From contig NZ_JAEDAJ010000005.1 of assembly GCF_016623465.1 (NCBI RefSeq), positions 150,275 to 214,274 on the forward strand: a stretch of 64,000 nucleotides of DNA, in the 5' to 3' direction. The notes beneath the pieces are model-generated. The model had not been told where the DNA came from, did not search any database, and worked only from the letters and a program-made list of their open reading frames with translations. The stretch comes from Brachybacterium halotolerans (GTDB taxonomy: Bacteria > Actinomycetota > Actinomycetes > Actinomycetales > Dermabacteraceae). This document shows, one piece after another, positions 45,602-54,349 of this stretch. Every line of letters begins with the position of its first letter. Within the stretch, counting starts at the first letter, position 1. The position numbers and the translations under genes were made by a program.

Positions 45602-46309
45602 TCAGTGCACGAGCACCCGGCGCCCCTTCTTCATCCAGCCGCCCTTCCAGAGCATGTCGGTCGCGGCCACCGAGAGGCGGCTGCAGCCGTGGGAGGCGGG
45701 GTAGGGCGGGATCGAGGTGGCGCCGTGGATGGCCCAGCCGCGGTCGTAGTAGCCCGGCCGGTACAGCCTGCCCAGCGGGGCCGTCTGCCAGCCGCTCGTG
45801 GGGAAGCTGTACATCGTGAAGTCCCCGCTCGGCGTGGTCGCGGTCTTCCAGCGCCCGCCCGAGTAGTACTTCTTCCCCGAGGCGGTTGAGGTGTTGAGGA
45901 TGTACTTCAGCCTGCCGCCGCTGATGCAGTAGAGCAGCTGCTTCTTCTTGTCGACCTCGAAGGCGGTGCCCGAGGTGATGCGCGGCGTCGGGCGGGTGCC
46001 CTTCTTCAGCGCGGCGCGGGACTTCGCCCCGAAGACGCCGTCCTTGGCGAGGCCCGCGGCCTTCTGCAGCGCGTACACCGCCTGGGTGGTGGTGGCGCCG
46101 AAGCTGCCGTCGGCGCTGCCGCACCAGTAGCCGCGTGCGGCGAGGTCCTTCTGCATGGTCTTCACGGCGCTCCCGCGATCGCCCGGATGCAGCACCGGAT
46201 CCTTCGCGGAGGCGGGGGACGTGCCCAGGGCCAGGGAGCCGGCGAGCACGGGCGCGCCGACGAGCAGGGCCCGTCGGGTGGGCGCGGGAGGGGTGGCGAG
46301 ACGGGTCAT
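45602..46309 (-). CDS. Secreted L,D-transpeptidase with peptidoglycan-binding domain
   Basis: 235 aa. Signal peptide with Tat-like TRRALLVG, cleaved near SPASA. Residues 38-95: PG_binding_1 repeat (LHPGDRGSAVKTMQKDLAARGYWCG). Residues 110-235: YkuD catalytic domain ending in the signature IHG...ASHGCSRLS with catalytic Cys near 216. Such enzymes make 3-3 cross-links or attach proteins to peptidoglycan. AAGGAG lies before the ATG; the longer frame is rejected. Its own unit, upstream of the fhaA operon on the same strand. Confidence 0.92.
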   Translation of the reverse strand: MTRLATPPAPTRRALLVGAPVLAGSLALGTSPASAKDPVLHPGDRGSAVKTMQKDLAARGYWCGSADGSFGATTTQAVYALQKAAGLAKDGVFGAKSRAALKKGTRPTPRITSGTAFEVDKKKQLLYCISGGRLKYILNTSTASGKKYYSGGRWKTATTPSGDFTMYSFPTSGWQTAPLGRLYRPGYYDRGWAIHGATSIPPYPASHGCSRLSVAATDMLWKGGWMKKGRRVLVH

Positions 46310-46357
46310 CTGTCTCTCTCCTTGTAAGAGACGGCGCGGGGGGCCACCGTGGGTGCG

Positions 46358-46378
46358 ATGTCGCGATTTACGCGACAT
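46358..46378. promoter_or_regulatory. Inverted repeat, probable operator between the transpeptidase and serine hydrolase genes
   Basis: ATGTCGCG-N5-CGCGACAT with perfect 8-bp arms, 49-69 nt upstream of the transpeptidase start. The word CGCGACAT recurs at 17283-17290 before the siderophore operon. The regulator is unknown. Confidence 0.45.
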
Positions 46379-46505
46379 GTCCGATGGGCGGACGCGCCAC
46401 AGCCTGCCATAGGTCAAGAGAAAGTAAAAGAGGCGTCAAGAAAGTGGTGTCCGACGTGGGAGGGAGTGCATGGGGGAGCGGGCGCGCGTGTGGGAACCTG
46501 GGGCC

Positions 46506-47372
46506 GTGGACGACCTCCTCGCACCTTTCTCCTTCCCCTGCGCCCTGGGTGTCGCGGGCACCGGCGGCACTCTCCTGACCGCGGGCGACGGCGCGCGCGT
46601 GCACCCGCTCGCGAGCGTCTCGAAGCCGATCGCCGCGCTCGGCGCGCTGATCGCCGTCGACCGCTCCCTGCTCGACCTCGAGGCCCCCGTCGGCCTCGAG
46701 GAGACGCGGGGAGCGCTGGCGGGCGGAGCGGACGCCGAGGTCCCCGAGGGCGCCACGATCCGCCATCTGCTCGCCCACACCGCCGGCTTCGCCTTCGACA
46801 CCGGCGCCCTGCTCGCTGCGCCCGGCTCCCGCCGCATCTACTCCAACACCGGCTTCGAGGTGCTCGGCCGGGCCCTCGAGCAGGCGACCGGCACGGACCT
46901 CGAAACCTGGCTCGAGGACGAGGTCTGCGGACCGCTCGGCCTGCGCGACCTCGAGGCCTCGGGGTCGCCGGCCGCGAGCTTCCGCGCGAGCGTCCAGGAC
47001 CTCCTGCTCATCGGACGCGAGATGCTCGCCCCCACCCTCGTCGACCCCGCGCTCTGGCGCGAGGCGACGAGCGTGCAGTTCCCCGGCCTGCCCGGGGTGC
47101 TGCCCGGGTACGGGCGCCAGAAGCACAACGACTGGGGGCTCGGCCTCGAGATCCGCGACGGCAAGAGCCCGCACTGGACGGGGGAGCGCAGCGGGCCCGC
47201 GAGCTTCGGCCACTTCGGCCAGTCGGGCTCCTTCCTGCTCCTGGACCCCGACCGCGGCCTCGCCCTCGCCTTCCTCGGCGACGAGCCCTTCGGCCCCTCC
47301 CACGTCGAGCACTGGCCCGGCCTGATCGACGCCGTGCTCGCGCGGCACGACGCGGGGGAGCCGGGCGCGTGA
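46506..47372 (+). CDS. Serine hydrolase, beta-lactamase/DD-peptidase family (copy 1)
   Basis: 288 aa, class C beta-lactamase-like fold. SxxK in ASVSKP near residue 40, Y-x-N in RRIYSNTGFE near 107, and the third motif replaced by GHFGQSG near 240 (the H-x-G variant). There is no signal peptide, which is odd for a peptidoglycan-directed enzyme; an intracellular esterase or amidase role is likely. The GTG at 46506 is preceded by GAACCT at 6 nt; an ATG at 46470 would add 12 residues. It overlaps its paralogue by 4 nt. Confidence 0.8.
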   Translation: MDDLLAPFSFPCALGVAGTGGTLLTAGDGARVHPLASVSKPIAALGALIAVDRSLLDLEAPVGLEETRGALAGGADAEVPEGATIRHLLAHTAGFAFDTGALLAAPGSRRIYSNTGFEVLGRALEQATGTDLETWLEDEVCGPLGLRDLEASGSPAASFRASVQDLLLIGREMLAPTLVDPALWREATSVQFPGLPGVLPGYGRQKHNDWGLGLEIRDGKSPHWTGERSGPASFGHFGQSGSFLLLDPDRGLALAFLGDEPFGPSHVEHWPGLIDAVLARHDAGEPGA

Positions 47373-48223
47373 GCGCAGGGCCCGCGTCCGGGCGGACCCC
47401 GGGGGCCGACGGCCTCGGCGCGCTCGACGCGTTCGGCTTCGAGGCCGCCGCGATCGTGCTCGGCCCCGAGGGCGCGCGCGCGAGCGCGGGCGACCTCGAG
47501 AAGGTGCGCCCCCTGCGCTCGGTGAGCAAGACGCTCACCGGGTTCGCGTGCGCGATCGCCCTCGAGCGCGGCGCGGTCGCGCTGACGGACCCCGTCGGCC
47601 CCGTGGGGTCGACCCTGCGGCATCTGCTCTGCCACGCCTCCGGCCTCTTCTACGAGTCCGATCGCGTGCTGCAGGAGCCGGGGAAGCGGCGCCACTACTC
47701 CAATCGCGGGATCGACGTGGCCGCGCTGCACGTCGCGCGCGCCGTCGGCCGGGACTTCGAGGACTGGGTCGCGGGCGAGGTCGCCGAGCCGCTCGGCATG
47801 GAGCGCCTGAGCTGGGACGGCCCGCCGTCGGTGGGCGCCTTCGCCCCGCTCGCCGACCTCTCCCTCCTCGCGCTCGAGCTGCTGCGACCGACGCTCCTGG
47901 GGCCCGAGGTGTTCGCGCAGATGACCACGCCGCAGCTTCCCGAGCTGGTCGGCATCATGCCCGGCTTCGGCAAGCAGGACCCCAATCCCTTCGGGCTGGG
48001 GTTCGAGGTGCGCGGCACGAAGTGCCCCCACTGGACCGGGACGACGAGCAGCCCCGAGACCTTCGGGCACTTCGGCATGCTCGGCACCGCCGTGTGGGTC
48101 GACCCGGTCGCCGATCTCGCCGCCGTCATCGGCACCGACCACGAGTTCTGCGACAGCCATCGCGAGCTGCTCCCGCGCCTGAGCGACGACATCCTCGCGC
48201 GCTGGTCCCCGCCCGCCCGCTGA
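47369..48223 (+). CDS. Serine hydrolase, beta-lactamase/DD-peptidase family (copy 2)
   Basis: 284-aa paralogue of the preceding protein: SVSKT near residue 51, RHYSN near 111, PHWTGTTSSPETFGHFGMLG near 215. Both lack signal peptides and share the spacing of motifs and the phrase HLL-H-SG/AG. GTG start in the stop of copy 1 (GTGA). Adjacent obligate pairs of this family suggest a heterodimer or subfunctionalised duplicates; the substrate is unknown. Followed 81 nt on by the alpha-mannosidase. Confidence 0.8.
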   Translation: MSAGPASGRTPGADGLGALDAFGFEAAAIVLGPEGARASAGDLEKVRPLRSVSKTLTGFACAIALERGAVALTDPVGPVGSTLRHLLCHASGLFYESDRVLQEPGKRRHYSNRGIDVAALHVARAVGRDFEDWVAGEVAEPLGMERLSWDGPPSVGAFAPLADLSLLALELLRPTLLGPEVFAQMTTPQLPELVGIMPGFGKQDPNPFGLGFEVRGTKCPHWTGTTSSPETFGHFGMLGTAVWVDPVADLAAVIGTDHEFCDSHRELLPRLSDDILARWSPPAR

Positions 48224-48304
48224 CACCGCCTTCCGGATAGTCTCGGAGGGACCCTCGCCCTCCGACCGCCGCGACGTCCGCGCCCCGTGAAGGAGTCCTC
48301 GCAC

Positions 48305-51300
48305 ATGCACGACGACACCCGCCTCACCGAGGAGCGGATCCGCCGCTTCGTCCGCGACCACCTCGAGGGCGGAGGCCGACGCGAGCAGGTGCCGGTCAGC
48401 ATCCGCGCCCACGCGCTGCCGGGGGAGCCGGTCCCTCCCGCCGAGGCGATCGCGGCGCTGCCCGAGTACGTCCCGATCGAGGTGGGCCAGAGCTGGGGGC
48501 GCGCCTGGTCGACCCTCTGGCTGCACGTCACCGGCTCCGTGCCCGGGGAGTGGAACCGGCCCGAGGACGTGTGCGAGCTCGTCGTCGACCTCGACTTCAC
48601 CGGCGGCCCCGGCTTCCAGTCCGAGGGGCTCGTCTTCACCCCGCAGGCCGAGCCCGTCAAGGCCATCAACCCGCTGAACGCGTTCATGACCCTGGCGCCC
48701 GGCCAGCGCCTCGACCACTACCTCGAGTGCGCGGCGAACCCCGACGTCGCGGGCGGCTGGACCTTCGCGCCCACCGACCTCGGCGATCCCGCGACCCTCC
48801 CCGAGCGCGACCTCTACACGATCCGCGCCCTCCACGTGCAGCGCAGCGACCGGCGCATCCGCGCGCTCGCCGAGGACGTGCGCGCGCTCGACGGCCTCAT
48901 GCACGAGCTGCCGGAGACCAGCCCCCGTCGGGCCGAGATCCTGCGCGCCCTCGAAGCGACGCTCGACGCCGCCGACCCCGACGACCTGCCGGGCACGGCC
49001 GACGCCGCGCGCGAGGCGCTGCGCCCCGCCCTCGAGCGGCCCGCGCACTCCTCGGCGCTCACCGTGATGGCCACCGGCCACGCCCACATCGACTCGGCCT
49101 GGCTGTGGCCCGTGCGCGAGACCATCCGCAAGTGCGCCCGCACCTTCTCCAACGCGATCGCGCTCATGGACGCCGAGCCGGACTTCACCTTCTCCGTTTC
49201 CTCCGCCCAGCAGTACCTGTGGATGAAGGAGCACTACCCGAGCCTGTTCGAGCGGATCCGCGAGAAGGTCGCCGAGGGCCGCTTCGTGCCCGTGGGCGGC
49301 ATGTGGGTCGAGTCCGACACCAACATGCCCGGGAGCGAGGCGATGGCCCGGCAGTTCGTGGCCGGCAAGCGGTTCTTCCTCGAGGAGTTCGGCGTCGAGA
49401 CCACGCAGACCTGGCTGCCCGACTCCTTCGGCTACTCGGCGGCGCTCCCGCAGATCGCCGCGCTCGCCGGGCAGCGGGACTTCCTCACCCAGAAGGTCTC
49501 CTGGAACCAGACGAACACCTTCCCGCACCACACCTTCCTGTGGGAGGCCCTGGACGGGACGAGCGTCTTCACGCACTTCCCCCCGGCCGACACCTACAAC
49601 GGGACCCTCGAGCCCTCCGAGCTCGCGTTCCTCGAGCGCAACTTCAAGGAGAAGGGCCGCTCCGACGTCGCGATCGACCTCTTCGGCTTCGGCGACGGGG
49701 GCGGCGGGCCCTCGCGGGAGATGATCGAGGCCGGGCGCCGTGCGGCCGACCTCGAGGGCTCCCCGAAGGTCGAGTTCGCGAGCCCCGAGGAGTTCTTCTC
49801 CCGCGCCCGCGAGAGCTACCCGAGCCCGCCCGTCTGGGTCGGGGAGCTCTACCTCGAGCTGCATCGCGGGACGTACAGCGCGCAGCTGGCCACCAAGCAG
49901 GGCAACCGGCGCACCGAGGCGGCCCTGCACCAGGCCGAGCACCTCGCGACCCTCGCCGCCGTGCGCGCGGGAGCCCCCTATCCGCACGACGCGCTCGAGG
50001 GCATGTGGCACGACGCCCTGCTGCTCCAGTTCCATGACATCCTGCCCGGCTCCGCGATCGCCTGGGTGCACCGCGACGCCGAGCGCAACCACGCCTCGAT
50101 CCAGGCGCGGGCCGAGCAGGTGGCCCTCGATGCGCTCGCGGCGCTCGCCGGGACCGACGGGACGATCGGCGCCGACGGCACCGCCGACACCGACGGCGCC
50201 GGCGGGACGGGCGAGGATCGCGCCGGGGACGAGATCCTGCTGAACACGGCGCCCGTCACCTCCCGCCGCGGCATCGCGCCCTACTCCGCGGGCCGCCCCG
50301 TGCAGGAGACCGAGGGCGTGGCCCTCGTGCGCCGCGGCGAGCGGATCGCCCTGGACAACGGCCTGGTCCGGGCCATCCTCGACGAGCGTGGGGAGATCGT
50401 CTCCCTCATCGACAGCGCGAGCGGCCGCGAGGCCGTCGCCCCGGGCGACTCCGGCGCCCGCCTGCAGCTGCACCGCGACACCCCCAATGCGTGGGACGCC
50501 TGGGACATCGACGCCTTCTACCGGCACGTGGTGCGGGACCTCGACCGGCCCCTGGCCGTCGAGGTCGACGAGATCGCCGGGGGTGCCCGCGTCACCTACC
50601 GGTACACGACCACCGCGCCCGAGGACGCGTCGGGAGGCGTCACCGGCGAGGGCAGCGAGATCGTGAAGATCTTCGAGCTGCGCCCCGGCGACCGCGCCCT
50701 GCACCTCACGATCGACCTGGACTGGCGCGAGCACCGCAAGGCGCTCAAGCTCGGCTTCGGCCTGGACCTGCGCGCCCCGGTGATGAGCAGCGAGATACAG
50801 TTCGGGCACGTGGACCGCCCGATCCCCGTGAACACCTCGTGGGACTCCGCGCGCTTCGAGACCTGCGCCCACCGCTTCGTGCACGTCGCCGAGGGCGCGC
50901 GCGGCGTCGCGCTGGCCAACGACTCGACCTACGGGCACGACGTGCTGCGCACCGTCCGCGAGGCCGACGGCGGCACCACCACGACCGTGCGGGCCACCCT
51001 GGTGCGCTCCCCGCAGTTCCCCGATCCCGGTGCCGACCACGGCGCCTACTCCCTGCGCTTCGCCCTGCGCCCCGGCGCCGACATGGTCGACGCGATCACG
51101 GAGGGCTACCGCGCGAACCTCCCCGAGCGCTGGGTCCCCGCGGCGGTCGCCCGGGCCGCCGCGCCGCTCGCCCGCATCGAGGGCGCGCCCGGCGTGCTCA
51201 TCGAGACCGTGAAGCTCGCCGAGGACCGCTCCGGCGACCTCGTGCTGCGCGTCTACGAATCCCTCGGCGAGCGGGCACGGGCCGCTCTCGTGCTCGATGT

Positions 51301-51520
51301 CCCCGGAGCAGGCGGAACAGCGGGGTCGAGCGCAGCAGGGACGAGGAGGGCGGAGGTCACCGCCGTCGACCTCCTCGAACGGCCCTTCGGGGCCGACGCC
51401 CCCGCGCACCTCGCCCCGCTCGTCCGCGACTCCTCGGACGAGGATCCCGAGCCCGGCGCGGGCATCCCCCTCGACCTGCGCCCCTTCGAGATCCGCACCC
51501 TCCGGGTGGCCCGCGCATGA
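48305..51520 (+). CDS. Alpha-mannosidase, glycoside hydrolase family 38
   Basis: 1071-aa cytoplasmic exo-mannosidase (no signal peptide). N-terminal beta domain of about 250 residues, then the catalytic domain with zinc ligands in GHAHIDSAWLWPVRET near residue 258, WLPDSFGYSAALPQ near 370 with the nucleophile Asp, and QFHDILPGSAI near 577 with another zinc ligand; a long beta-sandwich follows. An Asp/Gly/Thr-rich insert (about 616-640) interrupts the linker. It likely trims alpha-mannosides during glycan recycling. Start: the ATG after GAAGGAG; an in-frame ATG 18 nt upstream overlaps that ribosome site. It overlaps the next gene by 4 nt. Confidence 0.92.
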   Translation: MHDDTRLTEERIRRFVRDHLEGGGRREQVPVSIRAHALPGEPVPPAEAIAALPEYVPIEVGQSWGRAWSTLWLHVTGSVPGEWNRPEDVCELVVDLDFTGGPGFQSEGLVFTPQAEPVKAINPLNAFMTLAPGQRLDHYLECAANPDVAGGWTFAPTDLGDPATLPERDLYTIRALHVQRSDRRIRALAEDVRALDGLMHELPETSPRRAEILRALEATLDAADPDDLPGTADAAREALRPALERPAHSSALTVMATGHAHIDSAWLWPVRETIRKCARTFSNAIALMDAEPDFTFSVSSAQQYLWMKEHYPSLFERIREKVAEGRFVPVGGMWVESDTNMPGSEAMARQFVAGKRFFLEEFGVETTQTWLPDSFGYSAALPQIAALAGQRDFLTQKVSWNQTNTFPHHTFLWEALDGTSVFTHFPPADTYNGTLEPSELAFLERNFKEKGRSDVAIDLFGFGDGGGGPSREMIEAGRRAADLEGSPKVEFASPEEFFSRARESYPSPPVWVGELYLELHRGTYSAQLATKQGNRRTEAALHQAEHLATLAAVRAGAPYPHDALEGMWHDALLLQFHDILPGSAIAWVHRDAERNHASIQARAEQVALDALAALAGTDGTIGADGTADTDGAGGTGEDRAGDEILLNTAPVTSRRGIAPYSAGRPVQETEGVALVRRGERIALDNGLVRAILDERGEIVSLIDSASGREAVAPGDSGARLQLHRDTPNAWDAWDIDAFYRHVVRDLDRPLAVEVDEIAGGARVTYRYTTTAPEDASGGVTGEGSEIVKIFELRPGDRALHLTIDLDWREHRKALKLGFGLDLRAPVMSSEIQFGHVDRPIPVNTSWDSARFETCAHRFVHVAEGARGVALANDSTYGHDVLRTVREADGGTTTTVRATLVRSPQFPDPGADHGAYSLRFALRPGADMVDAITEGYRANLPERWVPAAVARAAAPLARIEGAPGVLIETVKLAEDRSGDLVLRVYESLGERARAALVLDVPGAGGTAGSSAAGTRRAEVTAVDLLERPFGADAPAHLAPLVRDSSDEDPEPGAGIPLDLRPFEIRTLRVARA

Positions 51521-51960
51521 CCGGCACCCCAGGTCCCGCCGCGCCCGCCCGCCCCGCCGCGCCCGCGCGCCCCGCCGTCGCGCCCGTCGGCCGGATCTTC
51601 GCGATCGTCGCGTTCGCCGAGGCCGTCAGCTGGGCGGGGCTGCTGCTGGGCATGGCCCTGAAGTACGGGCCCGTGGGCACCGAGGCAGGGGTCTGGCTCT
51701 TCGGCCGGCTGCACGGCGGCGTGTTCGTCGCCTACGTGGTGATGGTCGTCGTCGCCGCGGTGGTGCTGCGCTGGAGGTGGTGGGCCGCCCTGCTGGCCCT
51801 GGCCTGCTCGATTCCGCCGCTGGTGACGGTGCCGCTGGAGATCTGGCTGCGCCGCACCGGACGCCTCGCCGGACGCGGCATGTTCACCCCCGCGTCACCG
51901 GAAGAGCCCCTCTCCCAGGATGACACCGATACGCTGGTAGACGTCGAGCACACACCCTGA
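51517..51960 (+). CDS. DUF3817-family small integral membrane protein
   Basis: 147 aa. A Pro/Ala repeat N-terminus, then three or four helices (FAIVAFAEAVSWAGLLLGMALKY as the first; GRLHGGVFVAYVVMV; a third before VPLEIWLRRTGR) and an acidic C-terminus. The conserved family motifs are A-E-A-x-S and H-G-x-x-F-V-x-Y. The function of the family is unknown. It is coupled to the mannosidase (ATGA overlap) and lies 17 nt before the sqd1-like gene, so it may belong to sulfolipid or glycan metabolism. Confidence 0.8.
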   Translation: MTGTPGPAAPARPAAPARPAVAPVGRIFAIVAFAEAVSWAGLLLGMALKYGPVGTEAGVWLFGRLHGGVFVAYVVMVVVAAVVLRWRWWAALLALACSIPPLVTVPLEIWLRRTGRLAGRGMFTPASPEEPLSQDDTDTLVDVEHTP

Positions 51961-51977
51961 CCAGGAGGTTCCCTGCC

Positions 51978-53126
51978 ATGAAGATCGTCGTCGCCGGCGG
52001 AGACGGATTCTGCGGCTGGCCCACGGCCCTGTACCTCTCGCAGAAGGGCCACGAGGTCACGATCCTGGACTCCCTGGTGCGCCGCGAGATCGACACCGAG
52101 CTGGGGTCGAACTCGATGACGCCGATCCTCCCGCTCACCGAGCGCGTCGCCGCCTGGAAGGAGGTCTCCGGGAAGGACATCGACGTGGTGATCGGGGACC
52201 TCACCGACTACGACGACGTCACCCGGGTCATCACCGAGAAGCAGCCCGAGGCGTTCGTGCACTTCGCCGAGCACCGCAGCGCGCCCTACTCGATGATCGA
52301 CCGCGAGCACGCGATCGAGAACCACCGCAACAACGTCACCGGCACGCTCAACGTGCTGTGGGCCATCAAGGACCTCGCGCCCGACTGCCACCTCGTCAAG
52401 CTCGGCACCATGGGCGAGTACGGCCAGCCCAACATCGACATCGAGGAGGGCTGGATCGAGATCGAGCACAAGGGCCGCACGGACCGCCTGCCGTTCCCCA
52501 AGGCCCCGGGCTCCTTCTATCACCTCACCAAGGTGCACGACAGCGACAACATCATGTTCGCCTGCCGCATCTGGGGCGTGCGCGCGACCGACCTCAACCA
52601 GGGCGTCGTCTACGGCCTCGACACCGACGAGACCCGCCTCGACCCGCGTCTGGCCAACCGCTTCGACTACGACGCGGTGTTCGGCACGGCCCTGAACCGG
52701 TTCCTCATCCAGGCCGCGATCGGCCACGACCTCACGGTCTACGGCGGCGGCTCGCAGACCCGCGGCTACCTCAACATCGCCGACACCGTGCGCTGCATCG
52801 AGATCGCGTGCGAGAACCCCGCCGAGCGCGGCGAGTTCCGCGTGTTCAACCAGTTCACCGAGTCCTTCAGCGTCCAGGACCTCGCCGAGAAGGTGCAGCG
52901 CGTGGCCCGCGAGCAGAGCATCGAGGTGGGCATCGACCACCTCGAGAACCCGCGCGTGGAGAAGTACGACCACTACTACAACGCGGTCAACACGAACCTG
53001 CTCTCCCTGGGCCTGGAGCCCCACCTGCTGACCGACGAGGTCCTCGCCGAGATCCTCTCCGTCGCCCGCGCGAACACCGACCGGGTGAAGGACGAGCTGG
53101 TCCTGCCCACCGTCACCTGGAAGTGA
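51978..53126 (+). CDS. sqd1: UDP-sulfoquinovose synthase (SQD1-like)
   Basis: 382-aa extended SDR that converts UDP-glucose and sulfite to UDP-sulfoquinovose, the sulfolipid headgroup donor. The match to plant SQD1 is unusually close: GGDGFCGWPTALYLS (NAD site, residues 7-21), HFAEHRSAPYSMIDR (95-109), KLGTMGEYGQPNIDIEEG (141-158), SFYHLTKVHDS (179-189), RATDLNQGVVYG and NPRVE/HYYNA near the end. The catalytic triad T144, Y181, K185 is in place. Good Shine-Dalgarno AGGAGG at 51963. Operon with the glycosyltransferase 10 nt downstream. Some archaea use the same enzyme (Agl3) for protein glycans, so the product need not be lipid. Confidence 0.88.
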   Translation: MKIVVAGGDGFCGWPTALYLSQKGHEVTILDSLVRREIDTELGSNSMTPILPLTERVAAWKEVSGKDIDVVIGDLTDYDDVTRVITEKQPEAFVHFAEHRSAPYSMIDREHAIENHRNNVTGTLNVLWAIKDLAPDCHLVKLGTMGEYGQPNIDIEEGWIEIEHKGRTDRLPFPKAPGSFYHLTKVHDSDNIMFACRIWGVRATDLNQGVVYGLDTDETRLDPRLANRFDYDAVFGTALNRFLIQAAIGHDLTVYGGGSQTRGYLNIADTVRCIEIACENPAERGEFRVFNQFTESFSVQDLAEKVQRVAREQSIEVGIDHLENPRVEKYDHYYNAVNTNLLSLGLEPHLLTDEVLAEILSVARANTDRVKDELVLPTVTWK

Positions 53127-53136
53127 CCACGACGGC

Positions 53137-54264
53137 GTGAGGATCGCGATCGTCACCGAGACGTTCCTGCCCTCGGTCGACGGCGTGGTGACCCGGCTGC
53201 GCCACGCCGTCGAGCGCTTCGTCGACCTCGGCCACGAGGTGCTCGTCATCGCCCCCGACCTGGGGGTGACCGAGCACCACGGCGCCCGCGTCGTCGGCAT
53301 GAGGCCGGTGACGCTGCCGTTCTACAAGCACCGCCGCTTCACCCTGCCCAACCCCACCGTCGACGGCGTGATCCGCGGGTTCCACCCGAACGTCGTCCAC
53401 GCGGCCCAGCCGCTGCTGCTGGCCTCCTCGGGCGCCTACGCCGCCCACCGCCAGCGGATCCCGCTGGTCGCGAGCTACCACACGCACATCCCCCGCTACC
53501 TGGACCTCTACAGGGCCTGGAAGTGGTCGAAGCCGCTGATCTGGTGGCAGATCCGGCGCAACCACGCGCTCGCCGACATCAACATCGCGACCTCGCAGAC
53601 CATGCGCGACGAGCTCGCCGGGCAGGGCCTGGCGAACCTCCACGTGCTGCGCCGCGGCGTGGACACCGCGCAGTTCCATCCCCGCTTCGCCTCGCAGGAG
53701 GTGCGCGAGCGCCTCACGGACGGGCACCCGGAGAAGAAGCTGCTGGTGTTCGTCGGCCGCCTCGCCGCGGAGAAGGAGATCCAGCGCCTGCGGGCGATGA
53801 TGGACCGGCGGGACGACGTGGCCCTCGCGATCGTGGGCGACGGACCGTTCCGCGGAGAGCTCGAGCAGATCTTCGCGGGCACCTCCACCCTGTTCCCCGG
53901 CTTCCTCGAGGGGGAGGACCTGGCCGCGGCCTTCGCGAGCGCAGATGCCTTCGTCTTCCCCTCGGTCACCGAGACCCTGGGCCTCGTGATCCTCGAGGGC
54001 ATGGCCTCGGGTCTGCCCGTGGTCGCCGCCCGCTCGGGGCCGACGATGGAGCAGGTCACCGACGGCGTCGACGGGCTGCTCTTCGACGCGGGGGACGAGG
54101 CCAGCCTCGATCGCGCCCTCGACCGCCTCGCCGACCCGGAGCAGGCGACCTCGATCCGACGGGCCGCGCGCGCCGAGGCCGAGGAGCACTCCTGGGAGAA
54201 CGCCTCGGACGACCTGCTGCGCCTCTACGAGCTCGCGATCGCGGAGCACGGCTCGCGTCCCTGA
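53137..54264 (+). CDS. GT4 glycosyltransferase, SQD2-like (sulfoquinovosyl transferase candidate)
   Basis: 375-aa retaining GT-B glycosyltransferase. The N-terminal domain has ETFLPSVDGVVTR and SYHTHIPRYL near residue 112; the C-terminal domain has the E-x7-E sugar-nucleotide motif in ETLGLVILEGMASGLPVVA. The stretch FHPRFASQEVRERL ... PEKKLLVFVGRLAAEK follows plant SQD2 almost word for word, more than the actinobacterial mannosyltransferases I can recall. With sqd1 directly upstream (10 nt gap, GTG start, weak ribosome site, likely coupled), it should transfer sulfoquinovose to diacylglycerol. A PimB/MgtA-type mannosyltransferase is the alternative. Confidence 0.78.
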   Translation: MRIAIVTETFLPSVDGVVTRLRHAVERFVDLGHEVLVIAPDLGVTEHHGARVVGMRPVTLPFYKHRRFTLPNPTVDGVIRGFHPNVVHAAQPLLLASSGAYAAHRQRIPLVASYHTHIPRYLDLYRAWKWSKPLIWWQIRRNHALADINIATSQTMRDELAGQGLANLHVLRRGVDTAQFHPRFASQEVRERLTDGHPEKKLLVFVGRLAAEKEIQRLRAMMDRRDDVALAIVGDGPFRGELEQIFAGTSTLFPGFLEGEDLAAAFASADAFVFPSVTETLGLVILEGMASGLPVVAARSGPTMEQVTDGVDGLLFDAGDEASLDRALDRLADPEQATSIRRAARAEAEEHSWENASDDLLRLYELAIAEHGSRP

Positions 54265-54273
54265 GCATGCGAA

Positions 54274-54305
54274 CGGCCCGGCCCCGCAGCTGCGGGACCG
54301 GGCCG
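54274..54305. terminator. Terminator between convergent sqd2-like and NlpC/P60 genes
   Basis: CGGCCCGGCCCCGCAG pairs with CTGCGGGACCGGGCCG, 16 bp with a single mismatch and no loop beyond the centre; bidirectional by position. Confidence 0.75.
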
Positions 54306-54349
54306 AGCGGTGACCGGGCGCCGTCGGCCGAGGGCCGACGGGCGCGGGA

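Noticed and set aside
51978..53126. Generic UDP-glucose 4-epimerase
   Set aside because: The SAPYSMIDR, TMGEYGQPNIDIEEG and SFYHLTKVHDS blocks are SQD1 hallmarks not found in GalE.
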